Shown: positions 27,440-36,637, numbered from the stretch's first letter. The stretch: 64,000 nt of DNA from Lachnoclostridium sp. UBA7215 (GCA_002490465.1 DKUB01000070.1:57115-121114); one strand, 5' to 3'. Numbers and translations: made by a program. Notes: a model not told the origin generated them from the letters alone.

Positions 27440-28552
27440 GTGAGAAAGAAAGTGACAGCTGTTGCCTTTGCTTTTGCGGCAGCAATGGCGCTTACGGGAT
27501 GTTCATGGAGTGATGTAACAGAGAAATTTATCGGGACACAGACGGCAGAAAGCCAGATTGTAAGTGGAGGTTCGGTAGAGGTAGAACCTTATAGTCCGGA
27601 AGAGTGTATTACACTTGGTGAGTATAAGGGATTGGAGATTCAGCATTCCGTGAGTGACGAGGATGTACAGAAAGAGATTGACACTTTGCTCAGCCAGCAT
27701 ATATCTTATAAGAAGATTAAGACAGGTACAGCTGCTCAGGGGATGGATGTCAATATAGATTATTCAGGGAAAATAGACGGTAAAAAGTTTGATAGAGGTT
27801 CTGCAGAGGACCAGATGATAGAAGTTGGAGATTCCGGTTTTATAGATGGGTTTGATGATGGTGTTGCCGGAATGAAAGTGGGGGAGACAAAGGATTTGGA
27901 TCTCCAGTTTCCGGATGATTATCAGCTCAATCCGTCATTAGCCGGAAAAAAGGTTGTGTTCACCGTCAAGCTGAATTATATTGCGGAGGAGAAAAAACCG
28001 GAGTTCAATGATAAGTTTGTAGCTGCCAATACTGATTATAAGACGGTGGCAGAGTATAAGGAAAACACCAAAAAAAGCTTAGAGGAAAGAAATAAGGCAA
28101 ATGGCGGTGTATCCGCATTTTCAAAAGTAATTGAAAACAGTAAAGTAGTGAATATGCCGGCCACATTAAAAGAGGCAGAGAAAAAACAGATCAGCACTTA
28201 TACAGAAAACCAGATCAAGGCCTATGGTATGGATATGGATTCCTATTTAGCAAACATTGGTATGACAAAACAGGATTATGAGAGTCAGCTTGATGCCTAT
28301 GCAGAGGATAATGCCCTTATGCTTATGGTGCTGGAGGCGATTGCTGCCAGGGAAAATATCACCTGTACAGAAGAGGAGAGACAGAAAGCGTTAGATGAGA
28401 CACTGGCACAGGCAGGGATAGAGGAAAAGGATTACCGTGCCCAGTATACAAGTTTTTATGGAGACGCTTTCTCATTTGAAGAATTTTTGCGCCAGTCGGT
28501 TTTATATGATAAAGTAGTTGCGTTTATAGAAGAGAATGCTGTGATAAAGTAG
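27440..28552 (+). CDS. Trigger-factor-like peptidyl-prolyl isomerase lipoprotein
   Basis: 370 residues. A signal peptide ends in the lipobox LTGC (Cys21), so it should be lipid-anchored outside the membrane. Residues about 85-185 form an FKBP-type domain (DVNIDYSGKIDGKKFDRGS, FIDGFDDGVAGMKVGE). The remainder is the helical chaperone domain of trigger factor (Tig). It lacks the ribosome-binding N-domain. The start is GTG behind AAGGAGG (27425-27431). An extracytoplasmic folding role is inferred from the anchor. It lies between trp and a FapA-like gene with no obvious link. Confidence 0.88.
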   Translation: MRKKVTAVAFAFAAAMALTGCSWSDVTEKFIGTQTAESQIVSGGSVEVEPYSPEECITLGEYKGLEIQHSVSDEDVQKEIDTLLSQHISYKKIKTGTAAQGMDVNIDYSGKIDGKKFDRGSAEDQMIEVGDSGFIDGFDDGVAGMKVGETKDLDLQFPDDYQLNPSLAGKKVVFTVKLNYIAEEKKPEFNDKFVAANTDYKTVAEYKENTKKSLEERNKANGGVSAFSKVIENSKVVNMPATLKEAEKKQISTYTENQIKAYGMDMDSYLANIGMTKQDYESQLDAYAEDNALMLMVLEAIAARENITCTEEERQKALDETLAQAGIEEKDYRAQYTSFYGDAFSFEEFLRQSVLYDKVVAFIEENAVIK

Positions 28553-28594
28553 TAAGATACTGTGGAGCGACGACTTGTATGATGGAGGGATTTT

Positions 28595-31198
28595 ATGAAA
28601 CGTGCGTATAACATTGATTCCGAAATGACGTTAAAGAATTACGAGCGCGAGTTGAAACTTTGCCAAAAATTTGGTGGCGATATTAACCGGTATCGCCGCC
28701 TTTCTCTCAATGTTCTCCAGTTGGAGCAGATTCGTCTTGGGTTAGAGCATGGTATTGACACAGAGCGTTATACAGACCCATCGCTTTCATGGATGGAAAT
28801 GGAATGCGCCAGGGAAATGGAAGAATCCGGATTTGATATGTCCGGTTACATAAAAAATGGTTTTACATGGCTTCAATGTGGAGAAATTTTAGAGGGTAAG
28901 AAAAAGGGGCTTAAAGTATCTGTTTATGCTAATAAGGATTTTTTTGATGATCAGATGAGGGAGATTCGAAAAGGAATGGAGCGGAAAGTTGATGTATCGC
29001 TCTATGCTAAGCCGGTTTTTGACAGTTATCAGATGAGAGAAATACGGCGGGGGTTAGAACTTGGAATGGACGCCCAAAAATATGCTGTTCCGGAATTTTT
29101 GTTTATAACAATGAGGGCACTCAGGAAAGCTTTAGAAAAGGGCTTTGATCTTGTACCCTATGCAAAAAAAGGGTATGGTGGCAAAGAACTTATGGAGTTG
29201 ACCAGAGGGTTAGTGGCAGATAATCCTGACATTACTCAATTTTTTGAGAGAGGATTTAAGGCAGAGCAGTTAGAGCAGATAAATAATGCCTTTGAAGCAG
29301 ATGTCAATCTTCTCCCATATCTTTCGATCAAGATGTATGGGGCACAGCTGGCTGAGATAGTGAAAGGTTTGAAAAAAAACCTGGATGTATCCATTTATGC
29401 CAAAGGGAAATATAACTGGTTTCAGATGCGTGAGATGCGATATGGGCTTGAGGATAAGGTCGATGTAACGTTATATGCCAATCCAATGTTTACATATCGC
29501 CAGATGGCTGAAATACGCAAGGGACTTCTGGCAGGAGTGGATGTCAGCCGATTTGCCAAAGTTTATTATGAACCGGAACAGATGGAACAGATGTGCCGTG
29601 AAATTCAGGATGAAGAGCCAGAGATTCAGGAAGAGGATTTAAAATTACTCGGAGAGAAATTTGAGGAAGAAAGTATTCCACCCAAAAAAGTGTCCCCGGA
29701 CGATAAGGGGGCAGAGGGGAAAGCTTCTGATGTAGCTGCAGGAATGAAAAATAAACAGACTGCGCCACCGAAAAAAAGTTCTGCGGATGTGAATCTGAAT
29801 GCAGGTCTGTCAGAGGGAGAGAGCGGGGAGAAATCGTCAGAGGATGAATTTGACCCGTGGGTAATTATTTCTGAAGATAAAATGAAAGTATTTCTTCATC
29901 TTTTACCGAAAGCGGATGGGATGCCTTATACCGATGCTGATATTGCCAAAATGCTTCGCCATCGGGGAGTAAAGCAGGGTATTATGAAAGAGCGTGTTCG
30001 TGAAGTAGTTGAAAAGAAATTATATGACAAGGATATTCTTGTGGCTGAGGGAAGACCGGCAGAGGATGGAAAAGATGGGAGTTTTCAGTATTATTTCCGC
30101 CGAAGTCTCAAACGTAAGCCGAAAGTTCTTGACAATGGTGTTGTTGACTATAAAAATATGGATTTTTATGAGACCGTTAAAAAAGATCAGCTTCTTGCAG
30201 AGTATGAACCTCCGACAAAAGGAAAATTTGGCTATGATGTGACAGGACAGCTTTTGCCGCCAAAGCCGGGGAAAGAATTGCCGCCGCTTCACGGCGAGGG
30301 GTTTTCTATGAGTGACGATAGAAAGCAGTATTTTTCGCTGATTGATGGTATTGTAGAATTAGAAGATGAAAAACTGACTGTTAAAAATATGCTTGTAATC
30401 ACTGGAGATGTGGATACCTCCACTGGAAATATTACATTTGATGGGGATGTTAATATCACTGGAAATGTGTTGAGTGGTTACAATGTAGAGGCAACTGGAA
30501 ACATTGTAATTGATGGGCGATGCGAGGGTTGCCATATAAAGGCAGGAAAAGACATAGTGATTCGTAAAGGCTGTCAGGGGCAGGAAACAGGAGTGTTAGA
30601 AGCAGGCGGATCTCTGACCGGACAATTTTTTGAATCTGCCAGTATCAATGCAAAAGACGATATAGCGGCAAGTTACTTGCTGAACTGTGATGTGCGGACA
30701 TCAGGTATGTTGAAGGTTCAGGGAAGGCGCGGTGTGATTATCGGTGGATATGTCTGTGCAAAGCAGGGAATAGACTGCTTTGGAATTGGTACGGTAGCAG
30801 AAGTGAAGACAGTGCTTGAGGTCGGCATAGACCAGGAAGATATGACGGCATATCAGGAAGTTACCAAAAATATTAATAAACTTGATAGTGAAATTAAGGC
30901 GTTAGAAGAGGGCGTTGTAAAACTGATGGCTATTCCGGATAAGGATGAGGAGAAAACAAATTTCTTCAATCGCATGACAAAGGCCCTCTATGCGAAAAAA
31001 ACCCAGAAAAAAGAGATGCAGAAAAACAAACATGATATGGCAAAATCTCTGACAAAGCAGCGTGGAGCCAAAATTGTTGTCAGCGGACTTGTGTATCCGG
31101 GGACAAAGCTTTTTATAAATACAGAGCCATATATAGTCAAGCAGGAGTACCGGAATGTACAGTTTGTAAAACAGGACAGCGGTATTGTTATAGGTTGA
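28595..31198 (+). CDS. FapA/DUF342 family protein with 26-residue repeats
   Basis: 867 residues. Residues about 38-350 hold roughly eleven copies of a 26-residue unit with the pattern f-x3-QM-x-EIR-x-GL-x4-DVS-x-YA, likely helical pairs. An acidic low-complexity linker follows. The C-terminal half is the FapA/DUF342 domain, with a beta-helix region (ITGDVDTSTGNITFDGDV, NIVIDGRCEGC, GSLTGQFFESASI) and a final coiled coil. FapA proteins are known around flagellar and polar regulatory genes; their biochemical role is not settled. It is followed 18 bases later by an HD-GYP gene, implying a shared signalling job. Confidence 0.82.
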   Translation: MKRAYNIDSEMTLKNYERELKLCQKFGGDINRYRRLSLNVLQLEQIRLGLEHGIDTERYTDPSLSWMEMECAREMEESGFDMSGYIKNGFTWLQCGEILEGKKKGLKVSVYANKDFFDDQMREIRKGMERKVDVSLYAKPVFDSYQMREIRRGLELGMDAQKYAVPEFLFITMRALRKALEKGFDLVPYAKKGYGGKELMELTRGLVADNPDITQFFERGFKAEQLEQINNAFEADVNLLPYLSIKMYGAQLAEIVKGLKKNLDVSIYAKGKYNWFQMREMRYGLEDKVDVTLYANPMFTYRQMAEIRKGLLAGVDVSRFAKVYYEPEQMEQMCREIQDEEPEIQEEDLKLLGEKFEEESIPPKKVSPDDKGAEGKASDVAAGMKNKQTAPPKKSSADVNLNAGLSEGESGEKSSEDEFDPWVIISEDKMKVFLHLLPKADGMPYTDADIAKMLRHRGVKQGIMKERVREVVEKKLYDKDILVAEGRPAEDGKDGSFQYYFRRSLKRKPKVLDNGVVDYKNMDFYETVKKDQLLAEYEPPTKGKFGYDVTGQLLPPKPGKELPPLHGEGFSMSDDRKQYFSLIDGIVELEDEKLTVKNMLVITGDVDTSTGNITFDGDVNITGNVLSGYNVEATGNIVIDGRCEGCHIKAGKDIVIRKGCQGQETGVLEAGGSLTGQFFESASINAKDDIAASYLLNCDVRTSGMLKVQGRRGVIIGGYVCAKQGIDCFGIGTVAEVKTVLEVGIDQEDMTAYQEVTKNINKLDSEIKALEEGVVKLMAIPDKDEEKTNFFNRMTKALYAKKTQKKEMQKNKHDMAKSLTKQRGAKIVVSGLVYPGTKLFINTEPYIVKQEYRNVQFVKQDSGIVIG

Positions 31199-31216
31199 TG
31201 AAGGGGGAAACGGCCA

Positions 31217-31849
31217 ATGCTGAAAGAAAATTTATATTTATTAGAATATTTTGGCTCTATTATTGAGTCAGGCGATTTGGCTCCAAATGGCCACTGTTAT
31301 CATGTGCGTCAGTGTTCTGACCTGTTGTTGGATAAGCTGTTGATGTTTTTTCCGGAGTATGGTCTTACCAAAAGAGATAAGGCGAATATTTCCTTTGCTG
31401 CCCTTGTGCATGATATGGGAAAAGTGGCCGTGCCGGACTGGATTTTACAAAAGCCGGAGCAGTTGGATTTTGAAGAGTTTGAAATTATGAAAAATCATAC
31501 CCGGAAGGGGAAAAAGATGTTTGAGCACATTCTGGCAGGACTTGAGCCGGACAGCAAAAGCCGTGATTTGTTTCAATGTTGTGCACAGGTCTGTATGAGC
31601 CATCATGAGCGCTATGATGGCAAAGGGTATCCGGAAGGGCTGAAAGGGGATGAGATTCCAATTTCTGCCCAGGTTGTCGGATTGGCAGATGCCTATGATG
31701 TTCTTCTTAGTGAGAGGATTTACAAAACCGCTTACAGTAAGGAGGATGCCTTTGAAATGATTTTGGAAGGGGAGTGCGGTGTTTTCTCACCAAAGCTTCT
31801 GCAGCTTTTCCAGATGCTGCGTATGGATTTTGAAGAACTTTATGATTAA
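31217..31849 (+). CDS. HD-GYP domain phosphodiesterase
   Basis: 210 residues, nearly all one HD-GYP domain: H-x-x-R near the start, HDMGKVAVPDWIL, a KNHTRKGKKMF segment, HHERYDGKGYPEGLKGDEIP (the GYP signature) and ADAYDVLLSERIY. Family members hydrolyse cyclic di-GMP. There is no receiver or membrane domain, so input probably comes from a partner, plausibly the FapA-like protein encoded just upstream. RBS AAGGGGG. A pilus locus, a common c-di-GMP target, is present in the same window. Confidence 0.9.
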   Translation: MLKENLYLLEYFGSIIESGDLAPNGHCYHVRQCSDLLLDKLLMFFPEYGLTKRDKANISFAALVHDMGKVAVPDWILQKPEQLDFEEFEIMKNHTRKGKKMFEHILAGLEPDSKSRDLFQCCAQVCMSHHERYDGKGYPEGLKGDEIPISAQVVGLADAYDVLLSERIYKTAYSKEDAFEMILEGECGVFSPKLLQLFQMLRMDFEELYD

Positions 31850-31862
31850 TCTTTCAGAAAGC

Positions 31863-31936
31863 AAAAAGTGCCAAAAAGCTAACATGTTTTTGAAAAACAT
31901 TTTGGAGTATGTTAGTATAAATTTTTGGCACTTTTT
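31863..31936. terminator. Large inverted repeat between convergent genes
   Basis: AAAAAGTGCCAAAAA (31863-31877) pairs with TTTTTGGCACTTTTT (31922-31936), and an inner GCTAACAT/ATGTTAG arm extends the structure. It reads as a bidirectional terminator between the HD-GYP gene and the minus-strand TetR gene. Confidence 0.75.
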
Positions 31937-32076
31937 ACATATTAGATGATGTTTTAGCGTATTTTAACTCTTACGCCATTTGCAGTATAACATTATGTTT
32001 ATTTGAATTCAATGGGAAAGTAACAAACTGTTACATTCGTTTCAGGATTGTCACATTAGTGTATTATAAGATTATA

Positions 32077-32610
32077 TTACATCTTTGGTTGTAAAGAAGA
32101 AAAAATTTGTGCCATTTCTTCTGGAGATTCCTGAAAATGATTTTCTGCCCATCCCAGATATAGGCGATACAGGGAACCGGAAAAGGCAATAAGATGGTAA
32201 TATTCCCTTCTGTCATTTTTGTCTGTCTGCCATTTGTTTACAATATAATCGGTTATTGCATCAGAAAAGAGATGGCCACAGGCATGTGTAGTAATAATGT
32301 CCAGAAAATCCTGATGTTCTATTAGGAAAGTAAAATAGTGAAGCATATGGTTCATATCAGAATAACTGCCCTTAGTGGTGGTTTCTATTTCTTCTTCGTC
32401 GTACTGTTGTAAAATAATATCACAATAGGAAGATATGACTTCTTCTTTGGAAGTATAATTACGGTAATATGCCATTCGGGAGACGCCGGCAACTTTGGTT
32501 AGTTCTGTAATGCTGATAGCAGACAGTTCTTTTTCTTTTAATAATTTCATCAGTGCTTGTGCAATACATTTTTTGATAAAAACATTTGTGGCATGTACTT
32601 TCTTTTTCAT
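32077..32610 (-). CDS. TetR/AcrR family transcriptional regulator
   Basis: 177 residues. The N-terminal helix-turn-helix is clear: ALMKLLKEKELSAISITEL, then VAGVSRMAYYRNYTSKEEVI. The C-terminal ligand domain is of the TetR_C type and variable. An in-frame ATG lies further upstream (to 32649), but AGGAGA nine bases before ATG 32610 supports the shorter form. It is divergent from the PocR-domain gene, which is a natural candidate target along with itself. Confidence 0.88.
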   Translation of the reverse strand: MKKKVHATNVFIKKCIAQALMKLLKEKELSAISITELTKVAGVSRMAYYRNYTSKEEVISSYCDIILQQYDEEEIETTTKGSYSDMNHMLHYFTFLIEHQDFLDIITTHACGHLFSDAITDYIVNKWQTDKNDRREYYHLIAFSGSLYRLYLGWAENHFQESPEEMAQIFSSLQPKM

Positions 32611-32681
32611 GAACAATTCTCCTGTATTTGTCACAGTTGGGGTCATCATTATTGAATTCTTTTTTTTCTTGTGCTTAAATA

Positions 32682-32711
32682 ATTCTATAATTATATATTT
32701 ATTGTAGTCAA
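32682..32711 (-). promoter_or_regulatory. Candidate promoter of the TetR gene
   Basis: On the minus strand TTGACT (32711-32706) is followed by TAGAAT (32687-32682) at 18 bases, or TATAGA at 16. The region is AT-rich, so the exact -10 is uncertain. Confidence 0.5.
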
Positions 32712-32806
32712 GGCAAAAGGAAAATATTGATTAGAAGTGTGACAGAAAAAAACGATTTGTAACATATGTATTCTGAGATACAGAAAGGATAGGATGAAGG
32801 TTCGTT

Positions 32807-33532
32807 ATGAGATTACAGGATTTTTGTGATATGGAAAAGTTTGAGGAAATTATGAGAAGTTGGGCCAATAGTACAGGTTTGGCAACTGTTGCGGTAGGAG
32901 ATGACGGAGAGTATATCAGTGATTGTTATAATTTTACGGATTTTTGCATTAAGCTGACCAGAGGCAGTGCAGAAGGGTGTAAAAGATGTGAGAAAAATGA
33001 CAGGGAGGGAAAGGGAGTGTATCCCTGCCATGAGGGATTGGTTGACTTTGGTATACCGATTACATTAGATGATGGAACTGTATTAGGAAGTATTATTGGA
33101 GGGCAGGTACTGCCGGAAAATCCAGATGAAGAAAAGTTTCGTCAGACGGCCAGAGAATTAAATATTGATGAAGAGAAGTATATTAAGGCACTCCATGATG
33201 TCAATGTTAAAACCCGGATAGAGATTGAAGCCTCCGCAAATTTATTGGGAGATGTCATCAATATGTTTGCCAGGGCAAGTTATGCAACGGTTCAGAATCA
33301 AAATCTTATCTCTGGAATGAAGGAGGGAATTGGCAGGGCAGCGGAACAGATTGTAATAGCAAATGAAAATACGAAACAAATTGAAGGGTTTAGCAGAAGG
33401 CAGAAAATGTTGGCATTAAATGCCAGTATAGAAGCAGCCCGGGCAGGAGAAGCGGGAAAAGGATTTTCTGTAGTTGCTGATGAGGTTCAGAAGCTTGCGC
33501 AGGGCATGGGGGGGGACCAGTGTTCGGATTAA
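32807..33532 (+). CDS. PocR-domain chemoreceptor-like protein, frameshifted near the C-terminus
   Basis: Residues about 5-160 form a PocR-type sensory domain (KLTRGSAEGCKRCEKNDR, CHEGLVDFGIPI, GQVLPENPDEE). A short methyl-accepting signalling hairpin follows (ALNASIEAARAGEAGKGFSVVADEVQKLAQ). There is no membrane segment, so it is a cytoplasmic receptor-like protein. The frame ends soon after a run of eight G (33508-33515). Removing one G restores TSVRIKQALNAVTDTIMALNNN and a stop at 33587, the ending expected for such proteins. The break may be a sequencing artefact, a natural lesion or slippage-based switching. Confidence 0.8.
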   Translation: MRLQDFCDMEKFEEIMRSWANSTGLATVAVGDDGEYISDCYNFTDFCIKLTRGSAEGCKRCEKNDREGKGVYPCHEGLVDFGIPITLDDGTVLGSIIGGQVLPENPDEEKFRQTARELNIDEEKYIKALHDVNVKTRIEIEASANLLGDVINMFARASYATVQNQNLISGMKEGIGRAAEQIVIANENTKQIEGFSRRQKMLALNASIEAARAGEAGKGFSVVADEVQKLAQGMGGDQCSD

Positions 33533-33614
33533 ACAGGCATTGAATGCGGTAACTGATACTATTATGGCATTAAATAATAATCAATGAGTTGTTGTTTGCT
33601 TTATGTTCTAAATA

Positions 33615-33692
33615 AAATCCACCTTGCATATATACTAGTACAGTATGGTAGATACACCCGTGTGTCGGCCAGAGCAAGGGGGATTTTTTTTT
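33615..33692 (+). promoter_or_regulatory. Long hairpin with T-run directly upstream of spoIVA
   Basis: AAATCCACCTTGC (33615-33627) pairs with GCAAGGGGGATTT (33674-33686) with one mismatch, followed by nine T that end two bases before the spoIVA ATG. The right arm includes the ribosome site GGGGGA. The 46-base loop holds smaller stems (ATACT/AGTAT and ACAC/GTGT). It could be the terminator of the upstream gene, an attenuator, or a structure masking the ribosome site. Confidence 0.65.
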
Positions 33693-33693
33693 C

Positions 33694-35169
33694 ATGGACA
33701 AATATAACGTATATCAGGATATGAACAGGCGAACCGGGGGGGAAATTTACCTTGGTGTTGTGGGACCGGTACGAACTGGTAAGTCAACATTTATCAAGCG
33801 GTTTATGGAATTTATTGTTTTGCCGGAGATGACAGATGAGAATGAGAAAGTGAGAACAATTGACGAGCTGCCGCAATCAGCAACCGGACGTACGGTGATG
33901 ACAACGGAACCAAAATTCGTTCCTAAAGAGGGAGCGCTTATCCATTTTCCCAATCAGGAAACGGGGAAAATCAGGCTGATTGACTGTGTTGGTTTTTTGG
34001 TCCCCGGGGCGGCCGGACAAAATGAGGGAGAACCGGAGAGAATGGTAAAGACTCCCTGGTCGGAAGAGGAAATTCCTTTTTCAAAAGCAGCGGCTATCGG
34101 AACGGATAAAGTAATTACAGAACATTCCAATATCGGAATTGTCATTACAACCGATGGCTCATTTGGAGATATTCCGGCGGAAAATTTTAAGGGGGCGGAA
34201 GAAAAAACAATTTTGGCATGTAAAAAAGCAGGGAAGCCCTTTATTATTCTTTTAAATACAACGAAACCGCAGGCGGAGGAAACAAAGGAGCGGTTGAGAC
34301 AGATGGAAGAGCAGTATGGGAAACCGGTTTTAGCAGTTAACAGCAAAGAAATGAGCAAGGAGGATATCTATCATATTATGGAACAAATATTGTCCGATTT
34401 TCCAATTACACGTTTGAATTTTATAATGCCGAAGTGGGTAGAGTTTTTGGGAATGGATAACTGGCTGAAAGCGGATCTTGTAGAGCAGTGCAGGACAATT
34501 ATCGGGCGTGTGAAGCGGATGGAGGATGTCAATGATGAAAACATATCCATTCAGGCACCTTACATTAAGGAGTTGTATATCAGGGATAAGCAGCTCGAGA
34601 ACGGAGTAGTAAATCTTGCACTGGATTTTGAGGAAAGCTATTATTATGAAATTTTAAGTGAGATGGTAGGGACAACAATTGAGGGTGAATTTGATTTGAT
34701 CGCCACTCTTAAAGAGCTTGCAGGACGCAAAAAAGAATATGAGGCGCTGGCATCCGCCTGTGATCAGGTACGGGGAAGAGGGTATGGTATTGTACCGCCT
34801 ACGGAAGAAGAAATTGAAATTGCAGATCCGGAGCTTATCCGTCATGGAAATAAGTTTGGTGTAAAAATTAAGGCGAGCTGTCCGTCCCTGCATTTGATAC
34901 AGGCAAATATTGAGACAGAAATTGCTCCTATTGTCGGGAGTGAAGAACAGGCGAGGGATTTAATCGACTATATAGGGCAAAATGGGAGCGAGAACCCGGA
35001 TGGTATTTTTGATACCAATATATTTGGAAAGACAATACGCCAGCTGGTAGACGAGGGCATCAATTCAAAAGTGAACCGGCTGACGGAGGAGAGCCGGGTG
35101 AAATTGCAGGATACCATACAAAAAGTGGTCAATGATTCTAATGGAGGACTTGTCTGTATTATTATTTAA
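33694..35169 (+). CDS. spoIVA: Stage IV sporulation protein A (spore coat ATPase)
   Basis: Morphogenetic ATPase that polymerises on the forespore surface as the base of the spore coat. 491 residues, the family length, with Walker A GPVRTGKST, RTVMTTEPKFVP, the G3-like IDCVGFLVPGA, and the C-terminal half typical of SpoIVA. It shows that the host lineage can form spores. In B. subtilis it is sigma-E dependent; I could not place a convincing sigma-E promoter here. The start lies at the foot of a long hairpin that includes its ribosome site. Confidence 0.96.
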   Translation: MDKYNVYQDMNRRTGGEIYLGVVGPVRTGKSTFIKRFMEFIVLPEMTDENEKVRTIDELPQSATGRTVMTTEPKFVPKEGALIHFPNQETGKIRLIDCVGFLVPGAAGQNEGEPERMVKTPWSEEEIPFSKAAAIGTDKVITEHSNIGIVITTDGSFGDIPAENFKGAEEKTILACKKAGKPFIILLNTTKPQAEETKERLRQMEEQYGKPVLAVNSKEMSKEDIYHIMEQILSDFPITRLNFIMPKWVEFLGMDNWLKADLVEQCRTIIGRVKRMEDVNDENISIQAPYIKELYIRDKQLENGVVNLALDFEESYYYEILSEMVGTTIEGEFDLIATLKELAGRKKEYEALASACDQVRGRGYGIVPPTEEEIEIADPELIRHGNKFGVKIKASCPSLHLIQANIETEIAPIVGSEEQARDLIDYIGQNGSENPDGIFDTNIFGKTIRQLVDEGINSKVNRLTEESRVKLQDTIQKVVNDSNGGLVCIII

Positions 35170-35199
35170 AAAAATTGGGGAAATTTTACGTATGAATAG

Positions 35200-35228
35200 T
35201 TGACAAGAGCACATTCTATTGTTATACT
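35200..35228 (+). promoter_or_regulatory. Promoter of the NlpC/P60 hydrolase gene
   Basis: TTGACA (35200-35205), 17 bases, TATACT (35223-35228). Confidence 0.8.
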
Positions 35229-35301
35229 ATTACACAAATGTAACAATTTTGTAACAAACATGTATTATGTTTGTAATTGTTTTCAAGAGAAGGAATGATG
35301 G

Positions 35302-36540
35302 ATGATGAACCAATGGAAAAAAACAGGTGCATTTGCGTTAGCGGGAATGATGTTGGTTGCGGCGGTGGCAATACCGTCCCGTGCGGCCATTGTGGCAACA
35401 GAAGAGCCAGTGGAGGGCGCAAATGTTGTAATTGACAGATATTGTGTGGAGGTTGCTGCGGGTACGCTGGCAGCTGAGGCATCAGAAGCGTTAGCCGGTA
35501 CGGATAATACGGTAACAGAAGCACCCCAGGCAACAGCAGCGCCTACGGCTGCTCCTGAACAGACCGGACCGAATATGAATGAAGACGGACACGTGGAGCT
35601 GAATCTGAACTACAGCTGTCTTGGAATAGCAAATAAAGTAGATACTTATTTGAATGTCCGGAAAAAACCTTCGAAAAGAGGGAAAATTGTTGGAAAAATG
35701 ACAAAAAATTCCGGATGTCATGTATATAATGTAAAAAAAGGATGGGCAAAAATTGTTTCCGGTGACGTCAAGGGGTATGTAAAGGCTTCCTATATGACAA
35801 TAGATGAAGAGGCGGAGAAGCTTGCCACAAAAGTTGGGCGTGAGGTGGTAGAGATTCAGACCGATTCTCTGCGTGTGCGTGCTCTTCCTACAACCGACGC
35901 GCCAATTTATTCTATTATATCTTCTGGTGAAGAATTTAAAATTAAAGAATCAAATCTGACGCTGGATTTTGTGAAAAGTATTATAAAAACAGAAAAGATT
36001 TCGGATGAAGCCATTGAGAGAGCGGGAGGCTTTGCAAACATTGAGGCAAATATGAATCAGTTTGTCTGTATATATGTCGATGACGAGTATGCTTTTGTAG
36101 CAAAGGAATTTGTAAAAGAGCAGTATTCCTTAAAGCGTGCGGTGAAAGTTAAGACGGTCCATTCCAGTAAGAAAAGCGGTATTTCTTCCGGACAGGCATC
36201 GATTGTTGAATATGCCAAACAGTTTCTGGGAAATCCATATGTCTGGGGGGGGTCAAGCCTTACCGGTGGAACAGACTGCTCTGGATTTACCATGAGCTTA
36301 TATGCCAAATACGGGCATTCCCTGCCTCATAATGCAGCGGCGCAGGCGGGTGTGACAAGAAGCGTCAGCTCACCAAAGCCGGGAGATTTATTCTTTTACA
36401 GTAATGGAAGCCGCATTAATCATGTAGCAATGTATATTGGTGGCGGTATGGTAATCCATGCCAGCAATCCGACAGACGGCATTAAAATTTCTACTGCCTA
36501 TTACCGTCATCCGGTAAAAATTGGACGAGTTATGAACTAA
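35302..36540 (+). CDS. Secreted SH3-NlpC/P60 peptidoglycan endopeptidase
   Basis: 412 residues. A signal peptide (WKKTGAFALAGMMLVAAVA) is followed by a Thr/Ala-rich linker and two bacterial SH3 domains (first: TYLNVRKKPSKRGKIVGKM; second near SLRVRALPTTDAPIYSII). The C-terminal NlpC/P60 domain has the catalytic triad Cys326 (TDCSGF), His374 (NHVAMYIG) and His386 (VIHASN). It should cut peptide stems in the cell wall. AAGGA precedes two adjacent ATGs. It has its own consensus promoter. A similar layout is common in clostridial wall-remodelling enzymes; a spore-specific role is not implied by the promoter. Confidence 0.92.
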   Translation: MMNQWKKTGAFALAGMMLVAAVAIPSRAAIVATEEPVEGANVVIDRYCVEVAAGTLAAEASEALAGTDNTVTEAPQATAAPTAAPEQTGPNMNEDGHVELNLNYSCLGIANKVDTYLNVRKKPSKRGKIVGKMTKNSGCHVYNVKKGWAKIVSGDVKGYVKASYMTIDEEAEKLATKVGREVVEIQTDSLRVRALPTTDAPIYSIISSGEEFKIKESNLTLDFVKSIIKTEKISDEAIERAGGFANIEANMNQFVCIYVDDEYAFVAKEFVKEQYSLKRAVKVKTVHSSKKSGISSGQASIVEYAKQFLGNPYVWGGSSLTGGTDCSGFTMSLYAKYGHSLPHNAAAQAGVTRSVSSPKPGDLFFYSNGSRINHVAMYIGGGMVIHASNPTDGIKISTAYYRHPVKIGRVMN

Positions 36541-36583
36541 GTAGTTTGCTTAAAAATTGCACAGGCCTGAATTTTATATTTGA

Positions 36584-36611
36584 ATAGATTATAAAAAACT
36601 GCTCATACTAT
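36584..36611 (+). promoter_or_regulatory. Possible sporulation-type promoter
   Basis: CATACTATA (36604-36612) matches the -10 pattern used by mother-cell sigma factors (sigma-K CATAnnnTA, sigma-E CATAC-like), with ATA 17 bases upstream (36584-36586) as a sigma-E -35. No vegetative promoter is seen here. Tentative. Confidence 0.35.
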
Positions 36612-36637
36612 ATGCAAACGTTTTTGGAGGTAAATTT

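Noticed and set aside
33588..33693. Sigma-E promoter for spoIVA
   Set aside because: CATATATAC occurs in the interval but no ATA at suitable distance fits convincingly, and the region is folded in a hairpin; left unassigned.
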